From contig NZ_MOOY01000003.1 of the NCBI RefSeq assembly GCF_001931685.1, positions 528,466 to 592,465 of the forward strand: a stretch of DNA of 64,000 nucleotides, in the 5' to 3' direction. The notes under the pieces are model-generated. The model saw only the letters and a program-made list of their open reading frames with translations. It was not told the origin of the DNA and did no database searches. Below, piece by piece: positions 1 through 9,083 of this stretch (its first letter is position 1; each line of letters opens with the position of its first letter). This stretch comes from Pararhizobium arenae (GTDB taxonomy: Bacteria; Pseudomonadota; Alphaproteobacteria; Rhizobiales; Rhizobiaceae). Made by a program: the position numbers and the translations under genes.

Positions 1-28
1 CGAGAAAGATGATCGTAAGCAGCCTCAT
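1..28 (-). other. possible 5' end of a gene leaving the window
   Basis: Read on the minus strand, an ATG at 26-28 opens a frame that stays open to the window edge and begins with hydrophobic residues (M-R-L-L-T-I-I-F-L), as a signal peptide or membrane segment would. Only nine codons are visible and no strong Shine-Dalgarno sequence precedes them, so this is a weak call. If real, the gene would be divergent from fabD, and their promoters would share the next 168 bases. Confidence 0.2.
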
Positions 29-196
29 GCTTCCCGGGAGGGAAACGTGGCGAGGCGCGCGGCGCAAACTTAAGCTTCCTGCTGCCAAGTTCAAGGCGTA
101 ATTGCCGGGGCAGGATGTTTGCCAAAAACCCCGCAAGCCTTGACTCGCGGCGACGGAATGTGAATGGAGAGGTAAAAACCAGGGAAGGATCGTCCC

Positions 197-1144
197 ATGA
201 GCGTTGCATTTACATTTCCCGGTCAGGGTAGTCAGGCTGTCGGCATGGGCAAGGAACTGGCCGAAGCTTTTCCTGAAGCTGCCGCCGTTTTTGCCGAGGT
301 CGATGACGCGCTTGGTCAGAAGCTTTCGGATGTCATGTGGAACGGTCCGGAAGAAACGCTGACGCTCACCGCAAACGCCCAGCCAGCGCTGATGGCCGTT
401 TCCATCGCGGCCTTGCGTGTTCTCGAAAAGGGCGGTCTCGACCTGAAGTCCAGGGTTTCCTACGTCGCTGGCCACTCGCTCGGCGAATACTCTGCACTCT
501 GTGCGGCCGGCACCTTCTCTCTTGCTGATACCGCTCGTCTCCTGCGTATCCGGGGCAATGCCATGCAGGCGGCCGTTCCGGTCGGCAAAGGCGCGATGGC
601 CGCGATCATCGGTCTTGAGCATGGCGATGTCGAAGCCGTATGTGCGCAAGCCGCCGCGCTTGGCGCCTGTCAGATCGCCAACGACAATGGCGGCGGCCAG
701 CTTGTCATCTCCGGCGAAAAGGAAGCCGTTGAGAAGGCAGCCGCACTTGCGACCGAGAAGGGCGCAAAGCGCGCCATCCTGCTTCCGGTCTCTGCACCCT
801 TCCATTCGAGCCTGATGGCGCCGGCTGCGGACGCCATGCGGGTCGCACTCGCCGAGGTGAAGGCATCCGATCCTGTCGTGCCGCTGATTGCCAATGTGCG
901 CGCCGCGCCGGTCACCGATGCGGCGACCATCACGGGCCTTCTCGTCGAGCAGGTCACCGGCCAGGTGCGCTGGCGCGAAACCGTCGAGTGGTTCGGCGCC
1001 AACGGCGTCACTACGCTTTATGAAGTCGGTTCCGGCAAAGTGCTGACCGGCCTTGCCCGTCGCATCGACAAGTCTGTGACCGGCGTTGCCGTCAACACGC
1101 CCGCCGATATAGAGGCGGCGCTGGCCGCTCTTCGCGGCGAATAG
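197..1144 (+). CDS. fabD: malonyl-CoA:ACP transacylase FabD
   Basis: FabD moves malonyl groups from CoA to acyl carrier protein in the cytoplasm and so supplies the extender unit for fatty-acid synthesis. The 315-residue product has the family length. It shows the N-terminal FPGQGSQ motif, the nucleophile motif GHSLGEYS with Ser94, and the downstream SAPFHSSLM segment carrying the catalytic His. The ATG follows a purine-rich AGGGAAGGA stretch. It leads a co-directional fabD-fabG-acpP-fabF cluster, the standard rhizobial order, and nothing looks altered. Confidence 0.97.
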   Translation: MSVAFTFPGQGSQAVGMGKELAEAFPEAAAVFAEVDDALGQKLSDVMWNGPEETLTLTANAQPALMAVSIAALRVLEKGGLDLKSRVSYVAGHSLGEYSALCAAGTFSLADTARLLRIRGNAMQAAVPVGKGAMAAIIGLEHGDVEAVCAQAAALGACQIANDNGGGQLVISGEKEAVEKAAALATEKGAKRAILLPVSAPFHSSLMAPAADAMRVALAEVKASDPVVPLIANVRAAPVTDAATITGLLVEQVTGQVRWRETVEWFGANGVTTLYEVGSGKVLTGLARRIDKSVTGVAVNTPADIEAALAALRGE

Positions 1145-1219
1145 GGAATAGCGAATGGCGAATAGTTGAATTGCGCGCTGCTCTTCCCCTATTCGCTACT
1201 CCCCACTCGCTATTCGCTA
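1142..1219. repeat. short inverted repeat between fabD and fabG
   Basis: The left arm (about 1142-1165) and the right arm (about 1186-1219) carry the same core, AATAGCGAAT-like units, in opposite orientation. Units also recur directly within each arm. The two sides could pair into an imperfect hairpin in the fabD-fabG message. It contains no stop-to-start gene content. It may be a small dispersed repeat family or an RNA-processing element; the sequence alone does not tell. Confidence 0.6.
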
Positions 1220-1251
1220 AAAACACTCGCTCTTAAACAGAGGACCCTCCC

Positions 1252-1989
1252 ATGTTCGATCTTTCCGGCCGCAAGGCACTCGTCACCGGCGCTTCCGGCG
1301 GCATTGGCGAGGAAATCGCCCGTATCCTCCACGCTCAGGGCGCGATCGTTGGCCTGCACGGCACCCGCGTCGAGAAGCTTGAAGAACTTGCCAATTCGCT
1401 TGGCGAGCGCGTTCACCTGTTTCCGGCCAATCTCGCCGACCGCGCGGCCGTCAAGGCGCTCGGCGAAAAGGCCGAAGCCGATCTCGGTGGTGTCGATATC
1501 CTCGTCAACAATGCCGGCATCACCAAGGATGGCCTGTTCGTGCGCATGAGCGATGAAGACTGGGATGCGGTCATCGAAGTGAACCTGACGTCCGTCTTCC
1601 GCCTGACGCGCGAACTGACCCATCCGATGATGCGCCGCCGCCATGGCCGCATCATCAATATTACGTCGGTCGTCGGCGTCACCGGCAATCCGGGGCAGGC
1701 CAACTACTGCGCCTCCAAGGCCGGCATGATCGGCTTTTCGAAGTCGCTCGCCCAGGAAATCGCCACCCGCAACGTCACCGTGAACTGCGTCGCTCCGGGC
1801 TTCATCGAGAGCGCCATGACCGGCAAGCTCAACGACAAGCAGAAGGATGCGATCATGGGAGCGATCCCGATGAAGCGCATGGGAACGTCTGCCGAAGTGG
1901 CTTCAGCCGTCGCATATCTCTCTTCCAACGAGGCCGGCTACGTCACCGGACAGACGATCCACGTCAACGGCGGCATGGCGATGATCTGA
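1252..1989 (+). CDS. fabG: 3-oxoacyl-ACP reductase FabG
   Basis: FabG is the NADPH-dependent short-chain dehydrogenase that reduces 3-oxoacyl-ACP in each elongation round. The 245-residue protein has the cofactor loop TGASGGIG at residues 13-20, the NNAG motif, and the YCASK catalytic Tyr/Lys pair near residue 150. It ends with the usual VNGGMAM-type tail. An AGAGGA sequence precedes the ATG. It sits between fabD and acpP, which separates it from the many generic SDR proteins, and it is full length. Confidence 0.96.
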   Translation: MFDLSGRKALVTGASGGIGEEIARILHAQGAIVGLHGTRVEKLEELANSLGERVHLFPANLADRAAVKALGEKAEADLGGVDILVNNAGITKDGLFVRMSDEDWDAVIEVNLTSVFRLTRELTHPMMRRRHGRIINITSVVGVTGNPGQANYCASKAGMIGFSKSLAQEIATRNVTVNCVAPGFIESAMTGKLNDKQKDAIMGAIPMKRMGTSAEVASAVAYLSSNEAGYVTGQTIHVNGGMAMI

Positions 1990-2301
1990 TCCGGCTTCTG
2001 GCCGCTTGCCGAGGTCCGTTCCCGGCAGGCGGAAAAGAGCATCAAAAAAGCCGGAAATTGCATGTTGACCAAGCCGTTGTCGGTGATTTTCAGGCTTTGC
2101 GCAGAAGTTAAACCGTGTTAATCGGGCCATGACTGTGCGCAGTCCATCGGAAGAAGCAAAGGCATATGCAGGCTCTTGGCCGCGTGCAGCCGCTCTTCCG
2201 GTTGCAAGGATTGCCCGGTGGATCGTGTTGGTCTATCAGGCGTTATAGAGATACCGGCGCCAGAACGGCGCTGGAGAGAAACAAAGGTCGAGGAATCCGA
2301 C
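1990..2301 (+). other. fabG-acpP intergenic region
   Basis: These 312 bases hold no convincing gene. Near the 5' end, 2002-2032 can fold into a 10-bp stem with one G-U pair (CCGCTTGCCG against CGGCAGGCGG). No T-run follows, so it is more likely an attenuator or processing hairpin than a strong terminator. The remainder is the likely site of a separate acpP promoter, as expected for one of the most abundant proteins in the cell. I could not identify its -35/-10 boxes with confidence. Confidence 0.4.
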
Positions 2302-2538
2302 ATGAGCGACACCGCAGAACGCGTGAAGAAAATTGTTATCGATCATCTTGGCGTTGATGCCGAAAAGGTTACCGAAGGCGCAAGCTTCATCGACGACCTC
2401 GGTGCTGACTCGCTCGACACGGTCGAACTGGTCATGGCGTTCGAAGAAGAATTCGGCGTCGAGATCCCGGACGATGCGGCCGACTCGATCCTGACCGTCG
2501 GCGACGCTGTCAAGTTCATCGAGAAGGCACAGGCCTGA
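2302..2538 (+). CDS. acpP: acyl carrier protein AcpP
   Basis: AcpP carries growing acyl chains on a phosphopantetheine arm. The 78-residue acidic protein has the invariant attachment motif GADSLD with Ser37 and the four-helix ACP pattern ([10 protein letters not shown] in helix 3). An upstream in-frame start would add 42 residues that do not belong to the family. The ATG at 2302 is preceded by GGTCGAGGAATCC, so this start was chosen. It lies between fabG and fabF and completes the fab cluster. Confidence 0.98.
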   Translation: MSDTAERVKKIVIDHLGVDAEKVTEGASFIDDLGADSLDTVELVMAFEEEFGVEIPDDAADSILTVGDAVKFIEKAQA

Positions 2539-2756
2539 TCTCGGTTTTCAAGGCGGGGCGCTCTGCGGCCCGCCGGTAGCCCTCGCTGACTGCAGGGCAC
2601 GCATTCCTCTACGGGGTGCTCAAGGGGCGGTTGGGAGGCCTCTCGGCTTCCGTCAAGACCGCCCGATAGGCGTTTCCAGGCATGGATGTTCAGGTCCGGT
2701 TTTCATAGCAAGGTCCGGTCCGGTTCTGGGGTAACAGGCAGGGTGGATCACGGGTT

Positions 2757-4019
2757 ATGAGACGGGTCGTTATTACCGGTACCGGCATGGTATCTCCCTT
2801 GGGGTGTGGAACCGAGGTGAGCTGGTCCCGTTTGCTGGCTGGCGAAAACGCAGCTCGCAAGGTTACGGAATTCGAGGTCGAAGACCTTCCCGCCAAGATT
2901 GCCTGCCGCATTCCAACCGGCGATGGCTCCAACGGCACATTCAATCCAGATGACTGGATGGAGCAGAAGGAACAGCGCAAGGTTGACGCCTTTATCGTTT
3001 ACGCGATGGCAGCGGCCGATATGGCGCTTGACGATGCCGGCTGGCATCCTGAGAGCGACGACGACCAGATTGCGACCGGCGTTCTCATCGGTTCCGGCAT
3101 CGGTGGTCTGGAAGGCATTGTCGAAGGCGGCTATACGCTGCGTGACAAGGGCCCGCGCCGCGTATCTCCCTTTTTCATTCCCGGCCGCCTGATCAACCTC
3201 GCTTCCGGTCAGGTTTCGATCCGCCACAAGCTGCGCGGCCCGAACCATTCCGTCGTGACGGCCTGTTCGACCGGCGCGCACGCCATCGGCGATGCGGCCC
3301 GGCTGATCGCGCTCGGCGATGCCGATGTGATGGTGGCCGGTGGCACCGAATCCCCGATCTCGCGGATCGCGCTTGCCGGCTTTGCCGCCTGCAAGGCGCT
3401 TTCCACCCAGCACAACGACGAGCCGACCAAGGCCTCGCGCCCCTATGACGTCAACCGCGACGGCTTCGTCATGGGCGAGGGCGCCGGTATCGTGGTTCTC
3501 GAAGAGCTGGACCATGCTCTGGCTCGCGGCGCCAAGATTTATGCCGAAGTCGTCGGCTACGGTCTTTCGGGCGATGCGCATCACATCACCGCGCCTTCCG
3601 AAGACGGCGACGGCGCCTATCGCTGCATGAAGATGGCGCTGAAGCGCGCGGGCCTCGATCCCTCCGAGATCGACTACATCAACGCACACGGCACCTCGAC
3701 CATGGCCGACACGATCGAGCTCGGCGCAGTCGAACGTGTCGTCGGCGATGCCGCTTCCAAGATTTCGATGTCGTCCACCAAGTCGGCCATCGGCCATCTG
3801 CTGGGTGCGGCCGGCGCTGTCGAGGCGATCTTCTGCGCGCTGGCCATCCGCGACAACATCGTGCCGCCGACCCTGAACCTTGACGAGCCTTCGGTTGAGA
3901 CCAAGATTGATCTGGTTCCGCACAAGGCGCGCAAGCGCGAGGTCAACGTCGCACTCTCCAATTCCTTTGGTTTCGGCGGCACCAATGCTTCGCTGGTCTT
4001 GAAGCGCTATACGGCCTGA
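2757..4019 (+). CDS. fabF: beta-ketoacyl-ACP synthase II FabF
   Basis: FabF condenses malonyl-ACP with acyl-ACP to elongate fatty acids. The 420-residue thiolase-fold protein has the active-site Cys170 in TACSTGAH, the NAHGTSTMADT His motif and the GHLLGAAGA segment with the second His. The C-terminal NSFGFGGTNAS glycine-rich motif is intact. It is the fourth gene of the fab cluster, 218 bases after acpP. The length and all catalytic residues are those of KAS II rather than KAS I or III. Confidence 0.97.
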   Translation: MRRVVITGTGMVSPLGCGTEVSWSRLLAGENAARKVTEFEVEDLPAKIACRIPTGDGSNGTFNPDDWMEQKEQRKVDAFIVYAMAAADMALDDAGWHPESDDDQIATGVLIGSGIGGLEGIVEGGYTLRDKGPRRVSPFFIPGRLINLASGQVSIRHKLRGPNHSVVTACSTGAHAIGDAARLIALGDADVMVAGGTESPISRIALAGFAACKALSTQHNDEPTKASRPYDVNRDGFVMGEGAGIVVLEELDHALARGAKIYAEVVGYGLSGDAHHITAPSEDGDGAYRCMKMALKRAGLDPSEIDYINAHGTSTMADTIELGAVERVVGDAASKISMSSTKSAIGHLLGAAGAVEAIFCALAIRDNIVPPTLNLDEPSVETKIDLVPHKARKREVNVALSNSFGFGGTNASLVLKRYTA

Positions 4020-4027
4020 ACCGTCGT

Positions 4028-4249
4028 TTACGAGCAATCCTCCGGCATCGTCTCCCGGATGCCGGACGGAACGGATGGGCTGCGGCATCGCGGCGTTCGG
4101 ATAATTTGAAAACTATCCTGTTTTTGCCGCATTGCTCGGCTCAAACGTGCAATGCGGATGGTCGGAGGAGTGTGCGCTTCATCAAGAATGCGTTCAGTCG
4201 TGATAAACGGCCCGTCTTCCTCAGCGACCATGCATGAACTTTTGCTCAT
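4028..4249 (-). CDS. possible small protein between fabF and mltG
   Basis: A 73-codon minus-strand frame fills most of the fabF-mltG gap. Its ATG has a textbook Shine-Dalgarno (GGAGGA, about nine bases upstream), which is why it is listed. The predicted protein is basic toward its C-terminus and rich in Arg/Ser/Pro, with no signal peptide, membrane segment or recognisable domain. Its codon choice is not strongly like that of its neighbours. It could be a real small gene or a chance frame. Confidence 0.25.
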   Translation of the reverse strand: MSKSSCMVAEEDGPFITTERILDEAHTPPTIRIARLSRAMRQKQDSFQIIRTPRCRSPSVPSGIRETMPEDCS

Positions 4250-4324
4250 TTCTGGCTCTCCTCCGGAGTTCGCGTCGGAAAATCGAGACACTGGAATGTT
4301 GCGAACACCGGATTCAGGAAGATC

Positions 4325-5503
4325 GTGAACGACACAAACGAAAACGGCTCTCAGCCTTTCGGCCGCAACGAAACCGGCAGCAAGGGACCGATTATCCCGA
4401 AGTCGGCAAATGAAGCCCTGCGCCCGGAAAAGGTGCCGCAGCCGCCCAAGCGGTCGCGCAAGGCGCGCAGTCAGGTCGTTATCTTCCTGAACTTCCTGAT
4501 GACGCTGATCGTCTTCATCACGATTGCTGCCGCCGGCACCGTCTATTACGCGATGACGGCTTATGAGGCCAAAGGCCCGCTGACCTCGAACACAAATTTT
4601 ATCGTTCGCAACGGCGCGGGCATCCAGGAGATCGCCTCCAGCCTCGAGCGCAACAGCATCGTGACCGACGGCCGCGTGTTCAGGTTCATGTCTGAAGCCT
4701 ATCTCGATGACGATACGCTGAAGGCCGGCGAATACGAGATCAAGGCGGGCTCCTCGATGCAGGAGATCATGCAACTCCTGAAGTCGGGCAAGTCCATCCT
4801 TTATTCCGTTTCCCTGCCGGAAGGTCTGACCGTCAAGCAGATGTTCGACCGCCTGCGCAACGATCCGGTTCTGGAGGGCGATCTGCCGCAGGAGCTTCCT
4901 GCCGAAGGGTCGCTGCGCCCGGATACCTATAAATTTTCTCGCGGCACCAAGCGTGGAGAAATCGTTGCCCAGATGTTGGCCGCCCAGAAATCGCTGGTCG
5001 ATCAGATATGGGAACGTCGTGACGACGACCTGCCGATCGCTACCCGTGAGGAGTTCGTGACGCTCGCCTCCATCGTCGAGAAGGAAACCGGCATCGCCGA
5101 CGAGCGCTCGCGCGTCGCCTCGGTCTTCCTCAATCGCCTCGACAAGGGCATGCGGCTCCAGTCCGATCCGACGATCATCTACGGCATCTTCGGCGGCGAG
5201 GGCAAACCGGCCGACCGGCCGATCTTGAAGTCGGACCTCGAGAAGCAGACGCCTTACAACACGTACCTGATCAAGGGCCTGCCCCCAACGCCAATCGCCA
5301 ATCCCGGCCGGGCGGCGCTCGAGGCGGTTGCCAATCCCTCGCGCACTAACGACCTCTATTTTGTCGCGGACGGTACCGGTGGTCACGTCTTCGCGACGAC
5401 GCTGGACGAGCACAATGCCAATGTCCGGCGCTGGCGCAAGATAGAGGCTGAAAAGGCGGCTGCAGCGGCGAAAGCGAGCGAAGAAACGCCGGTTCAGGAG
5501 TAA
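4325..5503 (+). CDS. mltG: endolytic murein transglycosylase MltG
   Basis: MltG (YceG family) cleaves nascent glycan strands at the inner membrane and is thought to set peptidoglycan chain length. The 392-residue product begins at a GTG preceded by AGGAAG. It has a charged cytoplasmic N-terminus, one membrane segment at about residues 55-80, and a periplasmic domain. That domain contains the LASIVEKETG motif, whose second Glu is the catalytic residue in the family. An Ala/Glu-rich tail follows. It stands downstream of the fab cluster and upstream of yicC-gmk. Confidence 0.93.
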   Translation: MNDTNENGSQPFGRNETGSKGPIIPKSANEALRPEKVPQPPKRSRKARSQVVIFLNFLMTLIVFITIAAAGTVYYAMTAYEAKGPLTSNTNFIVRNGAGIQEIASSLERNSIVTDGRVFRFMSEAYLDDDTLKAGEYEIKAGSSMQEIMQLLKSGKSILYSVSLPEGLTVKQMFDRLRNDPVLEGDLPQELPAEGSLRPDTYKFSRGTKRGEIVAQMLAAQKSLVDQIWERRDDDLPIATREEFVTLASIVEKETGIADERSRVASVFLNRLDKGMRLQSDPTIIYGIFGGEGKPADRPILKSDLEKQTPYNTYLIKGLPPTPIANPGRAALEAVANPSRTNDLYFVADGTGGHVFATTLDEHNANVRRWRKIEAEKAAAAAKASEETPVQE

Positions 5504-5639
5504 TCCCGAGCGGCAACTGTGGATCATGCGGCCCCGGCGTGCTTATCCCTTGCGGGAGATGGCGCCGGGGCCGTAAACATTTTGGCCAACAGCTGCCGTT
5601 CGCGTGCCTTCACAGACCCTCGGCCGCCGGAGGATAATC

Positions 5640-6527
5640 ATGCCATTGCAATCCATGACCGGGTTCGCCCGACGCGAAGGCTCATCCGGGCGCTACCGCT
5701 GGGCCTGGGAACTGCGTTCCGTCAACGGTAAGGGGCTCGACCTGCGCCTGCGTCTGCCGACGGGCGCGGAGGCCATTGAGGCGGACGTGCGCAAGCTCGC
5801 GGGCGAGATGTTTTCCCGCGGTAACATGCAGATCGGCCTGTCGATCAGTGCCAGTGAAATCGGCGTCGAAACGGTCGTCAACCAGAATGCGCTGGCCGCC
5901 GTGCTGTCCCTTCGCGAGCAGCTGGCCGGCATGATCGATCCGGCGCCCCTGCGGCTGGATACGCTGCTCGGCGTACGCGGCATCGTCGAATTCCGCGAGC
6001 CGGAGGAGAAGGAGGGCGAGAAAGCCGCCCGTGACGCCGATATCATGGCCGGGCTGCGGCTTGCTCTCCACGACATCATGATGATGCGTGAAACCGAAGG
6101 TGCGGCGCTGCATCACGTCCTCCTGGGCCAGATCGCGCGCATCGAAGAGCTTGCCTACACCATCGAGGCAGACCCGTCGCGCAGTCCCGAAACGATTGCG
6201 GCCCGTCTTTCCCAGCAGTTGTCGTTGCTGATGGATGGCGCCGCGACGCTCGATCGCGACCGGCTCTATGCCGAAGTCGCGGTTCTGGCCGCCAAGGCCG
6301 ATATCCGCGAGGAGATCGATCGTCTGCATGCGCATGTGGCGGCAGCCCGCGATCTGCTTGAAAAAGGCGGTCCGGTCGGGCGAAAACTCGATTTCCTTTC
6401 CCAGGAATTTAACCGCGAATCGAATACGATCTGTTCGAAGTCCAATGCGGCCTCCGTCACGGCGGCCGGCATTGAGCTGAAGGTCGTCATCGACCAGTTC
6501 CGTGAACAGGTCCAGAATCTGGAGTGA
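5640..6527 (+). CDS. YicC family endoribonuclease-like protein
   Basis: This is a 295-residue YicC/YloC family protein. Members of the family have been linked to RNA turnover and stationary-phase physiology, but their role in rhizobia is not established. The N-terminus SMTGFAR and the C-terminal [17 protein letters not shown] block (DUF1732) are the family hallmarks. An upstream in-frame ATG would add 12 residues; the ATG at 5640 has GGAGG six bases before it and matches the family start. The stop lies two bases before the gmk ATG, so the two are probably co-translated. Confidence 0.9.
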   Translation: MPLQSMTGFARREGSSGRYRWAWELRSVNGKGLDLRLRLPTGAEAIEADVRKLAGEMFSRGNMQIGLSISASEIGVETVVNQNALAAVLSLREQLAGMIDPAPLRLDTLLGVRGIVEFREPEEKEGEKAARDADIMAGLRLALHDIMMMRETEGAALHHVLLGQIARIEELAYTIEADPSRSPETIAARLSQQLSLLMDGAATLDRDRLYAEVAVLAAKADIREEIDRLHAHVAAARDLLEKGGPVGRKLDFLSQEFNRESNTICSKSNAASVTAAGIELKVVIDQFREQVQNLE

Positions 6528-6529
6528 CC

Positions 6530-7192
6530 ATGAGCCCCGCCAGCCGCCCTTCGACCATCAATATCCCGCGCCGCGGCCTCATGCTGGTGATTTCCTCGCC
6601 GTCAGGCGCAGGCAAGTCGACCATCGCCCGCAATCTGCTGGAAGCCGATCCGCAGATGAGCATTTCCGTGAGCGTCACCACCCGCCAGCGCCGCCCGAGC
6701 GAAATCGAGGGGCGTCATTACTTCTTCAAGTCGATCCGCGAGTTCGAAGGTCTGCGCAAGGCAGATGCCCTGCTGGAATGGGCCGAGGTCCACGGCAATT
6801 TCTACGGCACCCCGCGCGATGCCGTTGAGCAGGCGATGGCCGAAGGCCGCGACATGCTGTTCGATATCGACTGGCAGGGCGCCCAGCAGTTGCAGGAAAA
6901 GATGGCCGGCGATGTCGTCTCGATCTTCATCCTGCCGCCGACCATGGCCGAACTGCAATCGCGCCTGCATCGCCGCGCGGAAGATACGGAAGAGGTGATC
7001 GCCACCCGACTCGCCAACTCCCGCTCCGAGATCGAACACTGGCTGGAATACGACTACATCGTCGTCAATGAGGATCTGGACAGCGCCTTCGCCTCGGTCC
7101 GCGCTATTGTCGAAGCCGAACGCCTTCGCCGCGATCGTCGCCCCGGCCTGTTCGATTTCGTCAACGGACTGCTGACGGAAAACCCGTTCTGA
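6530..7192 (+). CDS. gmk: guanylate kinase
   Basis: Gmk phosphorylates GMP to GDP with ATP. The 220-residue protein has the P-loop SPSGAGKST near its N-terminus, the GMP-binding TTRQRRPSE and GRHYFF segments, and the [10 protein letters not shown] motif. An overlapping GTG at 6524 would add two residues. The ATG at 6530 with GGAG just upstream is preferred. It ends the plus-strand block and faces rsmA, with only 26 bases between the two stops. Confidence 0.96.
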   Translation: MSPASRPSTINIPRRGLMLVISSPSGAGKSTIARNLLEADPQMSISVSVTTRQRRPSEIEGRHYFFKSIREFEGLRKADALLEWAEVHGNFYGTPRDAVEQAMAEGRDMLFDIDWQGAQQLQEKMAGDVVSIFILPPTMAELQSRLHRRAEDTEEVIATRLANSRSEIEHWLEYDYIVVNEDLDSAFASVRAIVEAERLRRDRRPGLFDFVNGLLTENPF

Positions 7193-7218
7193 GGTTTTTC
7201 AAGGCGCGGCTACTCCGC

Positions 7219-8049
7219 CTAAAGGCAATTCGCCAGCCGGCAAAACTCTTCGACGGACAGTGTCTCGGCCCGCCGTTGCGGGTCGATCTCTGCCTTTGCC
7301 AGCAGCGTTTCGCCCCCCAGCGATTTCACGCTCTGCCGCAGCATCTTGCGTCTCTGTCCGAAGGCGGCTTGGGTGACGCGCTCCAGCGCTTCCACGCGGC
7401 AGGGGATCGGGTTTTCCCGCGGCTCCAGATGCACGACGGAGGACGTCACCTTCGGCGGTGGCGTAAAGGCCTGCGGCGGCACGTCGAAGGCCATGCGCGC
7501 ATGGGTGCGCCAGCCGCAGAGCGCACCGAGGCGCCCGTAGTGATCGTCATCCTCTTCGGCGACGATGCGCAGGCCCACTTCGCGCTGGAACATCAGCGTC
7601 AGCGACTGGTAGAAGGGTGGCCAGTTTTTCGTAAGCAGCCAGTTGACCAGCAATTGTGTGCCGACATTGTAGGGCAGGTTGGCGATAATCTTGACCGGGC
7701 TGCCGTCGGTGACCAGCGTCTCGAAATCGACCCTCAGCGCGTCGCCCTCGATAACGTCCAGACGACCCGGATAGTGATCGGAAATTTCGGCCAGCGCCGG
7801 CAGGCAGCGGCTGTCGCGCTCGATGGCGATGACCTTCTTTGCCCCAAGCGGCAGGATAGCGCGTGTGAGGCCGCCGGGACCGGGACCGACCTCGATCACC
7901 GTCACGCCTTCCAGCGAACCGGCGGTGCGCGCGATTTTCTGGGTGAGATTGAGGTCGAGCAGAAAGTTCTGTCCCAGCGCCTTTTTGGCATCGAGCCCAT
8001 GGCGGGAGATCACGTCCCTGAGCGGCGGAAGCCCGTCAATCGCAGCCAT
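7219..8049 (-). CDS. rsmA: 16S rRNA (adenine1518/1519-N6)-dimethyltransferase RsmA
   Basis: RsmA (KsgA) dimethylates two adjacent adenosines in the 3' hairpin of 16S rRNA during small-subunit maturation. The 276-residue Rossmann methyltransferase has the KALGQNFL opening, the SAM-binding GPGPGGLT motif and the NLPYNV catalytic motif. The C-terminal helical domain is complete. Its ATG overlaps the pdxA stop by one base, so it is the translationally coupled last gene of the lptF-lptG-lptD-surA-pdxA-rsmA series. Confidence 0.96.
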   Translation of the reverse strand: MAAIDGLPPLRDVISRHGLDAKKALGQNFLLDLNLTQKIARTAGSLEGVTVIEVGPGPGGLTRAILPLGAKKVIAIERDSRCLPALAEISDHYPGRLDVIEGDALRVDFETLVTDGSPVKIIANLPYNVGTQLLVNWLLTKNWPPFYQSLTLMFQREVGLRIVAEEDDDHYGRLGALCGWRTHARMAFDVPPQAFTPPPKVTSSVVHLEPRENPIPCRVEALERVTQAAFGQRRKMLRQSVKSLGGETLLAKAEIDPQRRAETLSVEEFCRLANCL

Positions 8050-9077
8050 CAGCCATTGGTCCTTTCAGCATTGTCCGCAAGCTCGCGCGCCATGCGAAGC
8101 GCCGCCATCAGGCTGTCGGCGCGGGCAACGCCCCGGCCGGCGAGAGAAAAGGCGGTGCCGTGGTCAGGCGAGGTTCGAATGAAGGGCAGGCCGAGCGTCG
8201 CGTTGACGCTGTCGTCGAAGCCGAGCGCCTTGGCCGGGATCAGCGCCTGATCGTGATACATGCAGATCGCCACATCGTAGGTCGCCCGCGCCCGGTCATG
8301 GAACATGGTGTCGGCGGGCAGCGGGCCGGTCACCGCGTTGCCTTCGCTGATCAGCCGCTCGACAACCGGGCGGATGATCGCGTCGTCTTCGAGCCCCAGG
8401 GCGCCACCTTCGCCGGCATGCGGGTTTAGACCGGCAACAGCAAGCCGCGGCCGCGAGAGCCCGAACCGGGCCTTCAGGTCGGCTATGGTCACGGCGCAGG
8501 TCCGGTAGATCAGATCGGACGTCAGTTCGGACGGAACATCCTTCAAGGGAATATGGATGGTGACCGGCACAGCCTTCAACTTCGGACCTGCCAGCATCAT
8601 CACAGGCAAAAGGCTCTCGCCGGTCGCCTTCTGGCCGAGATCGGCGAGGAACTCCGTGTGTCCGGGAAATGCGAAACCGGCATCGTAAAGAACGGATTTG
8701 GCAATCGGGCAGGTGACGACGGCGGCCGTGTCTCCGGCCATTGTCAGCCGCACGGCCTCTTCGATCGCGCCGATGATCGCGCCGGCATTGGCGCTGTCCG
8801 GCTGGCCGACGATAACGGGTGCCGCGCAGTTTACGGGAAATACCGGCAGGGCCTCGGAAAAAATGGAGTTGGCGTCGGCGGCAGATGCTTCCCTGATTGC
8901 AACATCATGACCCAGGAGCCGCGCACGTTCGCGAAGCGCCCGGGGATCGCCGATCAGCACAAAAGGCGGCGTCTTCCATTCACGCCGCCTCAGCCAAACG
9001 TCAAGGCTGATATCAAGCCCGATACCGGCCGGATCGCCCATGGAAAGCGCCAGGGGCGCCGGATCGTGCTTCGTCAT
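8049..9077 (-). CDS. pdxA: 4-hydroxythreonine-4-phosphate dehydrogenase PdxA
   Basis: PdxA oxidises 4-phosphohydroxy-threonine in the DXP-dependent pyridoxal phosphate pathway. The 342-residue protein shows the family motifs [27 protein letters not shown] and YHDQALIP. These contain the His and Asp residues that bind the divalent metal and substrate. It follows surA by six bases and overlaps rsmA. The surA-pdxA-rsmA order is conserved in many proteobacteria and supports the call over other isocitrate-dehydrogenase-like enzymes. Confidence 0.95.
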   Translation of the reverse strand: MTKHDPAPLALSMGDPAGIGLDISLDVWLRRREWKTPPFVLIGDPRALRERARLLGHDVAIREASAADANSIFSEALPVFPVNCAAPVIVGQPDSANAGAIIGAIEEAVRLTMAGDTAAVVTCPIAKSVLYDAGFAFPGHTEFLADLGQKATGESLLPVMMLAGPKLKAVPVTIHIPLKDVPSELTSDLIYRTCAVTIADLKARFGLSRPRLAVAGLNPHAGEGGALGLEDDAIIRPVVERLISEGNAVTGPLPADTMFHDRARATYDVAICMYHDQALIPAKALGFDDSVNATLGLPFIRTSPDHGTAFSLAGRGVARADSLMAALRMARELADNAERTNG

Positions 9078-9083
9078 GAAAGC

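Noticed and set aside
2101..2130. A CtrA-like TTAA repeat upstream of acpP
   Set aside because: The two TTAA elements are spaced six bases apart rather than seven, and no other support is present.
2748..4088. A 446-codon minus-strand open frame
   Set aside because: It is the antisense shadow of fabF, which has full catalytic motifs on the plus strand.
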